Source: Acidobacteriota bacterium (lineage in GTDB: Bacteria; Acidobacteriota; Terriglobia; Terriglobales; Acidobacteriaceae). From it: a stretch of 64,000 nt of DNA. Of this stretch, positions 42,748 to 49,878 are shown piece after piece (the stretch's first letter is position 1; the number at the start of each line of letters is the position of its first letter). The stretch is from assembly GCA_013289685.1 (NCBI GenBank), contig JABCZL010000001.1, positions 623,838-687,837 of the forward strand. Direction: 5' to 3'. Position numbers and translations under genes: made by a program. The notes below the pieces were generated by a model. That model was not told where the DNA came from and made no database searches. It was given only the letters and a program-made list of their open reading frames with translations.

Positions 42748-43058
42748 AGGGTATGGCTCCTTAGTTTCGATCTTGTATGTATCTCTGGCGCGTTCCGGGT
42801 TGCCCCTGCGCGCCGAATTTCCAATCTTGAGGCCCTGGGAATGAATCTTTGAATGCTTCCAAGTTCCGCTTCTGCTTGTGCACGGCACATGCCAGTGTTC
42901 GGTACGGCGGATACGTCATGTAAGTATATACGTTTTCAATGGCTTGCGACAGCAGACCAGGGCGGTCGGACCACCGCACCGGATACGCAGGAACGCAAAG
43001 CCCACACACGGAGTGGAAAATTTATATGGTTCGGCCCGGCGCAGCCCTCCGCTGAGCT
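42748..43058. other. Intergenic region without a gene
   Basis: About 310 bp between the OmpA lipoprotein and the RHH gene. No coding frame with plausible composition. An AT-rich patch (GTAAGTATATACG near 42920) may belong to a promoter for the lipoprotein gene, but no convincing -35 is visible. Confidence 0.45.
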
Positions 43059-43274
43059 TCAGCGCCGAGAAAACCCCTTGCGCGATGAAAGATCGGGCGG
43101 GAGTCCGGTTAGCGCACCAACATGCCGCAGGAAGCGTTGTTTGCCGCTGCTAACCCTGGCGTTTTCCAAATGCTCGCGGATCAGTCGCGAGACCGGCAGG
43201 CCCGTTCGGCGCGAAGTTTCCTTGAGCCAGGCATGAAGCTGATCCGTAAGGCGAATTGTCAATTTAGGGCTCAC
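43059..43274 (-). CDS. Ribbon-helix-helix (CopG/Arc-like) protein
   Basis: 71 residues from GTG 43274. SPKLTIRLTDQLHAWLKETSRRTGLPVSRLIREHLENAR is a clear RHH DNA-binding fold: a beta strand, then two helices. Such proteins are often antitoxins. The downstream 300 bp show no toxin gene, so it is an orphan regulator or an antitoxin remnant. Confidence 0.75.
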   Translation of the reverse strand: MSPKLTIRLTDQLHAWLKETSRRTGLPVSRLIREHLENARVSSGKQRFLRHVGALTGLPPDLSSRKGFSRR

Positions 43275-43421
43275 TGTTAGTAACTTAGCACAGGCCTGAC
43301 AGCATGAGCGACGATCCCCTCCTGGTCTCTGCGATCTGCTCTTTGCGCACGACTACAAGCTTTTGCTCCAGGGCCAGCACTGGAGAAGCGCGAGAACGTA
43401 AAATAGAGTTTCGCCCCCTGA

Positions 43422-45482
43422 ATGGATCTTCTACAGAAAATCCGTACCATCCCCACCGAGCCCGGCGTGTATCTCTACAAGAACGCCGAGGGCGAAGTCA
43501 TCTACGTGGGCAAGGCCAAGAACCTGCGCAGTCGCGTGGCCAGCTATTTCCACGAAGGCCGGTGGGAAGACGCCAAGACCGGGACGCTGGTGCGCGAGGC
43601 CGTCGACGTCGACTACATTGTCGTCGCCAACAACAAAGAGGCGCTGGCCCTCGAAAATAATCTGATCAAGCAGCGCAAGCCCCGCTTCAACATCTTGCTG
43701 CGCGACGACAAGACTTATCCCTACGTGAAGCTCACGCTGGGCGAGCGCTGGCCGCGGGTTTACGTCACCCGCCGCCTGCGCAAGGACGGCAGCGCCTATT
43801 ACGGCCCGTACTTCCCGGCCAACCTCGCTTATCGCATCGTCGATCTGATCCACCGCAACTTTCTGATTCCTTCGTGCAAAGTTGACCTCACGCGTTTTCA
43901 TCCGCGCCCGTGCCTGCAGTACTACATCAAGCGCTGCCTGGGACCGTGTGTCCAGGACTTGACCACGCCGGACATTTATCAGGAGGCAGTGCGCGACGTG
44001 AAGCTATTTCTGGAAGGACGACCGACGGATCTCTCGCGCTCGCTGCACGCGCGCATGGAGCAGGCCGCGGCGAAGCAAGAATACGAACGGGCCGCCCGCT
44101 ATCGCGATCTGATCTCCACGGTGGAGCAGTTGCAGGAACGCCAGCGCATCGCCGCCGCCGAAGGCGACGACGCCGACGTGTTCGGCTATCACTACGAAAA
44201 CGGCATGCTGGCCGTGAACCTGTTCCACATGCGTGGCGGCAAAATGGTCGACCGCCGCGAGTTCTTCTGGGAAGATCTGCCGGAGTTCACCTCAGACGCC
44301 GTAGACACCCCGGACCATGTGGGAAAAGAAGACCATGTGGGGACGGGCGCCCCCGCCCGTCCGGGAGAGCAAAGCTCGCCTATGGCCGGGAGTGCCAGTG
44401 ACTCTTGTCATCCTGAGCGAAGCGAAGGATCTGTGCAGTCTGCCGGCAGCGCCCGAACTTTCGGAGAGTACAGAGGTCCTTCGGCCCGCCAAGTACGCGG
44501 GCCTCAGGATGACAGCGCAGTGGGTACAAGCTTCCATCCTGGCGAGTTTTTCTCCGCTCTGCTCAAGCAGCTTTACATCGGACAGCCCTACGTTCCCCGC
44601 AATCTCTACATCCCCGTCGACTTCGAGGACCGCGAAGAACTCGAAGACTTGCTCTCCGAGCAAGAAGCGGACCGGAGCGCCCGCCCCACGCGGGTACACA
44701 TTCTGGTTCCACAACGCGGCGACAAGCGCTCGCTCATCGACCTTGCAGGCAACAACGCCAAGCAGTCCTACGACCAGCGCTTCCGCGTGCTCAAACCCAA
44801 CGCGCAGAAAATTCAGGAAGAATTGCAGGACGCGCTTAGCTTGCCGGAATTGCCGAAGCGCATCGAATGCTTCGACATCTCTCATATTCAGGGCGCGGAG
44901 ACCGTTGCCTCGATGGTGGTGTGGGAAGCCGGGAAGATGAAAAAGTCGGATTACCGCAAGTTCATCATTCGCACGGTCGAGGGTGTGGACGATTTCGCTT
45001 CCATGCGCGAGGTGGTCATGCGCCGCTACAAGCGCGTGCAGGAAGAAAAGAAACCCATGCCCAGCCTGGTCCTGATCGATGGCGGCCTGGGACAGCTGCA
45101 CGCGGCCGCCGAAGCACTCGACGCGCTGGAGATTATCAACCAGCCGCTGGCCGCCATCGCCAAGCGCGAGGAGATCCTCTATGTCTACGGGCAAGAGAAA
45201 GATCCGATTGCCCTCGACCACCACTCGCCCGTGCTGCATCTGATTCAACTGATTCGCGATGAGGCCCACCGCTTCGCCGTCACTTTCCACCGCAAGCGCC
45301 GCCAGATGCGCGACCGCTCGACCGAACTGCTGGAGATCCCCGGCGTAGGCGCGAGCACTACGCGGCGGCTGCTCGAACACTTCGGCAGCGTGCAGGCGGT
45401 CAAGCAGGCGGACCCGGCGGCCTTGTCGGCGGTCGTGACCCGCACGCAGGCGGAAGCAATCAAGAATCACTTTCGGAAGTAG
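43422..45482 (+). CDS. uvrC: Excinuclease ABC subunit C with in-frame repeat insertion
   Basis: 686 residues. N-terminal GIY-YIG nuclease (PTEPGVYLYKNAEGEVIYVGKAKNLRSRV), the Cys patch CLQYYIKRCLGPC, a UVR helix (QAAAKQEYERAARYRDLISTVEQL), the RNase H-like nuclease core (ECFDISHIQGAETVASMVVWE, VLIDGGLGQLHAA) and a C-terminal HhH pair (LLEIPGVGASTTRRLLEHFGS). UvrC makes the dual incisions in nucleotide excision repair. Typical UvrC proteins are ~600 residues. Here residues ~292-370, between FFWEDLPEF and GEFFSALLKQLYIG, are extra and encoded by two palindromic repeats. Confidence 0.95.
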   Translation: MDLLQKIRTIPTEPGVYLYKNAEGEVIYVGKAKNLRSRVASYFHEGRWEDAKTGTLVREAVDVDYIVVANNKEALALENNLIKQRKPRFNILLRDDKTYPYVKLTLGERWPRVYVTRRLRKDGSAYYGPYFPANLAYRIVDLIHRNFLIPSCKVDLTRFHPRPCLQYYIKRCLGPCVQDLTTPDIYQEAVRDVKLFLEGRPTDLSRSLHARMEQAAAKQEYERAARYRDLISTVEQLQERQRIAAAEGDDADVFGYHYENGMLAVNLFHMRGGKMVDRREFFWEDLPEFTSDAVDTPDHVGKEDHVGTGAPARPGEQSSPMAGSASDSCHPERSEGSVQSAGSARTFGEYRGPSARQVRGPQDDSAVGTSFHPGEFFSALLKQLYIGQPYVPRNLYIPVDFEDREELEDLLSEQEADRSARPTRVHILVPQRGDKRSLIDLAGNNAKQSYDQRFRVLKPNAQKIQEELQDALSLPELPKRIECFDISHIQGAETVASMVVWEAGKMKKSDYRKFIIRTVEGVDDFASMREVVMRRYKRVQEEKKPMPSLVLIDGGLGQLHAAAEALDALEIINQPLAAIAKREEILYVYGQEKDPIALDHHSPVLHLIQLIRDEAHRFAVTFHRKRRQMRDRSTELLEIPGVGASTTRRLLEHFGSVQAVKQADPAALSAVVTRTQAEAIKNHFRK
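44341..44361. repeat. GC palindrome inside uvrC
   Basis: GGACGGG-CGCCCCCG-CCCGTCC, preceded by two copies of GACCATGTGGG. It lies in frame in the inserted segment of UvrC and encodes part of TGAPARPGEQSS. Confidence 0.8.
44406..44514. repeat. MITE-like palindromic element inside uvrC
   Basis: A 109-bp segment bounded by perfect 12-bp inverted ends TGTCATCCTGAG and CTCAGGATGACA. The same end word occurs outside genes at 26404. In frame it encodes SCHPERSEGS...VRGPQDD. No stop codon is introduced. Confidence 0.85.
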
Positions 45483-45564
45483 CCGCCCATTTCGACCACA
45501 ACCTCGCGTGTCGACCGGGATGTGTCAAAGCGTTTAGGTGGGCTCAGATCCTGAACCTGCATCG

Positions 45565-46299
45565 TCAGATCGCGGGTTCTCCATTCACCAGCATCTTCTT
45601 AAGGCTGAACTCCTGCAGGATTCGCTGTTGGCCGATGACGTCAGTTCTCGGATGGACGAATTCAACGCTGACTCTCTCATCCGGGTGTAACTGTTTCGGG
45701 CGCGGAAAGATGAACTGAAAAGTGTCATCCTTAAAGCTATAGCTCATTAAGCCCAGCTTCTCTGTTTTGGTGTTCAGGTACACCGACATGCTGAGCTTCG
45801 CCAGGCTTTGGCTCGCCCAGTAGTTACGCAGCGAACTGTCATAATCCTGGACGTTGGTGTGAAAGGTCACCGAAACCACGACGCGGTCGGGAAAGGTGAC
45901 CGCAAGAAATTTGCCAGCGTTCGCGTCAAATGTCGCCTTTTGTTCCGCGCTCATCTTGTCGTAATGAACGCTGAGTTGGGAAGAGCGCACTTGGGCTTGT
46001 CGGATGGGCAGCGCGGAGCGAAATTGCAGAATGTAGGTAATGGACGGGTCGGTTTCCATCTCGCCCCGGTAGCCCCGGTTGGTCGGCGCGTCGCCGCTAG
46101 TAACGTTGGCCTGAATGCCGCCCAGCTTGTAGGTCATAGCCCAGGGGGACTCTTCCAGCATGTTGCGTGTCTCATCGGCAGACCAATTCTGGTAGGTTTT
46201 TTTGGCCCAGAAGTCTGCCGCCACGGCGAGAGTGGCGGCAAGGCACACAAGGAAGACCGGAATAAGACGCACTGATGGTCGCCGCTTCAGCCTTGCCAT
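45565..46299 (-). CDS. Exported hypothetical protein, GWxTD-like N-terminus
   Basis: 244 residues from ATG 46299, 5 nt after AGGAGGTG. Signal peptide: VRLIPVFLVCLAATLAVAADFW. The start of the mature protein (KKTYQNWSADETRNMLEESPWAM) recalls the GWxTD domain of acidobacterial secreted proteins. The rest is beta-rich (TYILQFRSALPIRQAQVRSSQL, FIFPRPKQLHPDERVSVEFVHPR). Function is unknown. The assignment to GWxTD is tentative. Confidence 0.7.
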   Translation of the reverse strand: MARLKRRPSVRLIPVFLVCLAATLAVAADFWAKKTYQNWSADETRNMLEESPWAMTYKLGGIQANVTSGDAPTNRGYRGEMETDPSITYILQFRSALPIRQAQVRSSQLSVHYDKMSAEQKATFDANAGKFLAVTFPDRVVVSVTFHTNVQDYDSSLRNYWASQSLAKLSMSVYLNTKTEKLGLMSYSFKDDTFQFIFPRPKQLHPDERVSVEFVHPRTDVIGQQRILQEFSLKKMLVNGEPAI

Positions 46300-46413
46300 G
46301 TGACACCTCCTAGGCATGGGGAAATCGCAGTTAGTATAGATCAAATCTCGAGCATCGCTGGAGTCCTCCCGGACGTGTGGTGAAGCTTGACTTACGCGAG
46401 GGGGAGGGCGGGT

Positions 46414-46896
46414 CTATTTCGGTTCCGGACTGGCGTTCCCCATGTCGAGAACGACTTTCCAGTTCCGGTCCTTCTGCCGCTTCCAGATGCTGGTGTACTT
46501 ACCGTATTGCACGATCGGCTTGCCCTCTTTGTCTTTCGCGTGGAACTCGTAAGTGCCATAGGTGTAGCCGAGATCGGCCGACGAGGAGATGTCAGCCCCG
46601 ACCGGCGTCCAGGTAAGGCGATTATTCTTGTCGTCGAGGAAGTCCATCCCCTTGGCGATTTCAGGCTTGCCCTGGATCAGAGGCCCGTTGTTCGGGACTT
46701 CGACGGAGTCGTCGGCGTAGTACGACATGTACCCCTGCGAGCCTTTGTCGGCGGCGGCTTTCATGAATTCGGCTTCGAGCTGCTTGAGCATCTCAGCGGT
46801 GGCTTTGGGCGCGGCCGAAACGCTGGGACGGGCGATGGGCAGCGCAATCGTAGCCACCAGAAATGCGACGACCATGATCGGCAGAAATGATTTCAT
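46414..46896 (-). CDS. Exported DUF4440/SnoaL-like protein
   Basis: 160 residues, GAGGAGG Shine-Dalgarno, signal peptide (FLPIMVVAFLVATIALPIA). The NTF2-like fold is visible: EAEFMKAAADKGSQGYMSYYADDSVEVPNNGPLIQGKPEIAKGMDFL and YTSIWKRQKDRNWKVVLDMGN. Members are small ligand-binding or enzyme domains; here exported, role unknown. Confidence 0.83.
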   Translation of the reverse strand: MKSFLPIMVVAFLVATIALPIARPSVSAAPKATAEMLKQLEAEFMKAAADKGSQGYMSYYADDSVEVPNNGPLIQGKPEIAKGMDFLDDKNNRLTWTPVGADISSSADLGYTYGTYEFHAKDKEGKPIVQYGKYTSIWKRQKDRNWKVVLDMGNASPEPK

Positions 46897-46944
46897 GCAG
46901 CCTCCTCGGAAATGACGCCGCCATTCTACGCCTCCGGTACTGTC

Positions 46945-47025
46945 ACAAAGCAGAAACCACTAAGGACACAAAGGTTCACGAAGGAAAAACAAACGCGAGA
47001 CTTCGGCGGCCTTGGTGGTTATTGA
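46945..47025. repeat. Dispersed 'CACTAAGGACACAAAGG' palindrome
   Basis: AACCACTAAGGACACAAAGG near the left side and GGCCTTGGTGGTT near the right side pair imperfectly. It is the same family as 24628, 58145 and 59697. It lies between divergent genes 46414-46896 and 47056-48129. Confidence 0.6.
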
Positions 47026-47055
47026 GTGGCCGCGTTACACTAGCGAGCATCCCAA

Positions 47056-48129
47056 ATGACGAGAATCTTTGCGCTTTTTCTGTCGATTGTCGCACTCGGA
47101 GGCGGACTGGTTTCCGTTTCTGCGCAGACCTCGAACCCTCCCGACATGGCCACGCCGCAGGAGAAGCACCTGCGCAATGTCCACCAGTTGACGTTCGGCG
47201 GACAGAATGCCGAAGCCTATTTCTCCGCCGACGGCAGGAAGCTGATCTTCCAGTCTTCCCATGGCGACGTGAAGTGCGACCAGATCTTTGTCATGAACAT
47301 CGACGGCAGCGACCAGCACATGGTCTCGACCGGCAAGGGGCGCACTACGTGCAGCTTTTTCTATCCCGATGGCAAAAAGATTCTCTACGCGTCGACGCAC
47401 CTGGCCAGCCCGGAGTGCCCGCCGCGTCCTGACTTTTCGAAGGGCTATGTGTGGGCGGTGTATTCGGGCTACGACATTTTCACCGCGAATCCTGACGGAT
47501 CACACCTGAAGCAACTGACCAACACTCCAGGCTATGACGCCGAGGCCACGATTTCGCTCGACGGCAAGAAGATTACATTCACGTCCATGCGCAACGGCGA
47601 TCTCGATATTTATTCGATGGACGCCGACGGCAAGAACGTCAAACAACTCACGCACGAGTTGGGCTACGACGGCGGCCCGACATTTTCTCCGGATCGCAAA
47701 ATGATTGTGTACCGGGCCTACCATCCCACGACCGAGAAGGAAATTTCCGACTACAAAGAACTGCTGGCGCAGAACCTGATTCGCCCGACTTCGCTTGAAA
47801 TCTGGACCATGAAAGCGGACGGCAGCGACAAAAAGCAGATCACGAACCTGGGCGCGGCCAGCTTTGGCCCGGCGTATACGGCCGACGGAAAGCGGATTAT
47901 CTTCTCGTCGAACTACGATCCAGACACGCACGCCACCGGCGGCATGGGCAATTTTGAACTCTGGCTGATCAACCCCGACGGCAGCGGCCTGGAGCGCGTC
48001 ACCTACAGCGACGGCTTCGACGGTTTCCCCATGTTCTCGCCAGATGGGAAGAAGCTCGTCTGGGCCTCGAACCGCAACGCCAAGGCGCCGCACGAGACGA
48101 ACATCTTTATTGGGGATTGGGTTCCGTAG
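47056..48129 (+). CDS. TolB-like PD40 beta-propeller protein, exported
   Basis: 357 residues with signal peptide (ILSIVALGGGLVSVSAQ-like MTRIFALFLSIVALGGGLVS). Six repeats of the PD40/WD40-like type: YFSADGRKLIFQSSHG, FFYPDGKKILYAST, TISLDGKKITFTSM, TFSPDRKMIVYRA, AYTADGKRIIFSSN, MFSPDGKKLVWASN. This is a six-bladed TolB-type propeller without the N-terminal TolB domain. It is likely periplasmic and interacts with other proteins. The last 23 bp overlap the converging TPR gene. Confidence 0.88.
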   Translation: MTRIFALFLSIVALGGGLVSVSAQTSNPPDMATPQEKHLRNVHQLTFGGQNAEAYFSADGRKLIFQSSHGDVKCDQIFVMNIDGSDQHMVSTGKGRTTCSFFYPDGKKILYASTHLASPECPPRPDFSKGYVWAVYSGYDIFTANPDGSHLKQLTNTPGYDAEATISLDGKKITFTSMRNGDLDIYSMDADGKNVKQLTHELGYDGGPTFSPDRKMIVYRAYHPTTEKEISDYKELLAQNLIRPTSLEIWTMKADGSDKKQITNLGAASFGPAYTADGKRIIFSSNYDPDTHATGGMGNFELWLINPDGSGLERVTYSDGFDGFPMFSPDGKKLVWASNRNAKAPHETNIFIGDWVP

Positions 48130-48928
48130 GAGCGGCACTCTTGTTGGTCTTTGCCTTCTTGAAACCCAGGGTTTTGTCGATCCATTCGTCGGCGGTCTTT
48201 AGATCTTGGTCGCGGGCAGCTAGATCGTTGCACTCCACGTCCGCTTTTTCGCGAAACATCAGATTCATGTAAGCCATGGCGTCGTCGTAGGCCGGGCGGA
48301 GATTGATGGCTTTCTTGAGCATTTCGATGCCGTGGAGGATTCTGCTCCAGTTCTTGTCCTTCAGATCGTCGCAGACGCGCTTCTGATCAGGGTTCTGCGG
48401 GTTCAGATTTTCGCCCGGCTTCAAGCCGAGTTTTGCACGTTCGCTCATGCGAGCTTGGTAACACTCAGTCCAGTCGAGAGCTCCCAGAGAATAGTAGGGT
48501 TCCGGATCATCCGGGTCGTAGTCCGAGGCCATCTGGTAATACTTCCGCGAATCGTCCAACTTCTTGAGGTTCAGGTACACGTAGGCGATCCCCTTCGCGC
48601 AGTTAATCTTCTGGTCGCGTGGGGCGTCGGAGTCAAGCACCTGTTTGTACTGATCAACGGCCTGCTCCGCCATCAGCTTGTTTTCCTGGGTATCGACGCC
48701 TGGGATGTATTGGCTTAGAGAGGCTGTCGCCAGGTACATGCGGGCATTGATATTACCGGAATCCAGGTCGACCGCCTTCTGAAAATGCCGGATCGCCTCT
48801 TCGTAGCGCGCGTCCTTGTATGCGGCAACGCCTAAGTCCAACTCCGCCTTCGATGTTTGAGCCATGGCTGTGAAAATAGTGGACAGGAAGAGAAGTGGAA
48901 GAACGATCCACTGCCAACTCGATTTCAT
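48107..48928 (-). CDS. Exported TPR protein
   Basis: 273 residues from ATG 48928 (GAGGCTC upstream), with signal peptide (WIVLPLLFLSTIFTAMAQ). TPR units: AELDLGVAAYKDARYEEAIRHFQKAVDLDSGNINARMYLATA, and later COOH-side repeats around CAKGIAYVYLNLKKLDDSRKYYQMASDYDPDDPEPYYSLGALDW. It overlaps the PD40 gene tail-to-tail. It lies 11 bp downstream of the HEGGH membrane protein on the same strand, so the two probably form an operon. Confidence 0.85.
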   Translation of the reverse strand: MKSSWQWIVLPLLFLSTIFTAMAQTSKAELDLGVAAYKDARYEEAIRHFQKAVDLDSGNINARMYLATASLSQYIPGVDTQENKLMAEQAVDQYKQVLDSDAPRDQKINCAKGIAYVYLNLKKLDDSRKYYQMASDYDPDDPEPYYSLGALDWTECYQARMSERAKLGLKPGENLNPQNPDQKRVCDDLKDKNWSRILHGIEMLKKAINLRPAYDDAMAYMNLMFREKADVECNDLAARDQDLKTADEWIDKTLGFKKAKTNKSAAPTEPNPQ

Positions 48929-48939
48929 GTGAGCCTCGT

Positions 48940-49638
48940 TCAATCTGCGGCATCAGGCGCCGAATCAGGTTTGCGGTGAAATGGCGCTTCGCTCGTATTG
49001 GACACCGGAGCGGGCATGGTTGTGCCGACTTTTCCAGGGTAGCGCTCGATCAGAGATATCCTTGACCGCGGAAAAGTCGCGGGCACCGTTTTCTGCGTGT
49101 CTTTTACCCTCATCCTCAGCGCCAGCCAGGCTACGCAACCGATCATTCCGCACCAGCCCAGGGCTCGAACGACCGCCGCGATTTGCGTGTCGTGGTCAAG
49201 CACTCCGAGGCTGGAGAAGATCTTGAAGAAGTCGTGCTCGACGAAGTCCGGATCGCCGGTCGTGACCAGCGGAAGTACTTGAGAGCGCGCGTCGGCCATG
49301 TAGGTCGCCGTGTAGAGCCAGTTCTCGAAAAAGAAAAACAGGCTGAAAACGAAGCCTGACGTCTGGCGCTCGGTGAAGAAATAGACAGCCAGCAGGAACG
49401 GCACCAGCCACTGCAGCAGCGTGCCTCCCCACAGGCCGAGCGTGGGGCCGAACCAGTAGAACAGATTGTGTCCGCCTTCATGCACGATCAGGTTGGCGCT
49501 GTCGATGAACAGATAACCGCCATGGGCGTTGAAGGCGTAGATCAGGAACCAGACGTAGAAGATCAGCCACGCCGCCAGCACGGGGCGGGAGACGGGCTTC
49601 CATGGGCGATCGAAAATCGATTGCAGGAATTCGAGCAT
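48940..49638 (-). CDS. HEGGH membrane protein, putative M50-like metalloprotease
   Basis: 232 residues with several membrane segments. LIVH53EGGH57NLFYWFGPTLGLWGG has the HExxH zinc motif at the start of a hydrophobic stretch, as in site-2 (M50) or M50B-like membrane proteases. The usual distal Asp motif is not certain; DPDFVEHDFFKIF is a candidate. Tandem with the exported TPR gene. Whether it is an active protease is inference. Confidence 0.65.
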   Translation of the reverse strand: MLEFLQSIFDRPWKPVSRPVLAAWLIFYVWFLIYAFNAHGGYLFIDSANLIVHEGGHNLFYWFGPTLGLWGGTLLQWLVPFLLAVYFFTERQTSGFVFSLFFFFENWLYTATYMADARSQVLPLVTTGDPDFVEHDFFKIFSSLGVLDHDTQIAAVVRALGWCGMIGCVAWLALRMRVKDTQKTVPATFPRSRISLIERYPGKVGTTMPAPVSNTSEAPFHRKPDSAPDAAD

Positions 49639-49791
49639 GTCCGGCCTGAGGTGATTCTACGGGCGGGGCTTGGCGCGGTGCAGATTACGAACGTGCGCGA
49701 CTCGGCCCGACTGGGAGCGGGCCATCCCGAGATGGCGCAAGAATCAGTAGGGCCGTGACCGTCGCATGATGGGGATGTTTCTTGCTAAAGT

Positions 49792-49866
49792 GATGTGGCG
49801 CGGCGGGCTCTGTTTGACCGAGCCACATCGCTCGCGGCCAACAGAGACGTAGCGAGCTACGTCTCT
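49792..49866. repeat. Two nested hairpins before the MscS gene
   Basis: GATGTGGC (49792-49799) pairs with GCCACATC (49822-49829). Then AGAGACGTAGC-GA-GCTACGTCTCT (49843-49866) forms a perfect 11-bp stem ending 12 bp before the MscS ATG. No Shine-Dalgarno is evident between. Confidence 0.75.
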
Positions 49867-49878
49867 ACAGAATGATTT

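Noticed and set aside
42877..43058. Search for a toxin partner downstream of the RHH gene
   Set aside because: Short frames here have no toxin-like motif and poor composition.
44292..45470. 392-codon minus-strand frame opposite uvrC
   Set aside because: Shadow of a conserved gene; no recognisable domain or ribosome site.
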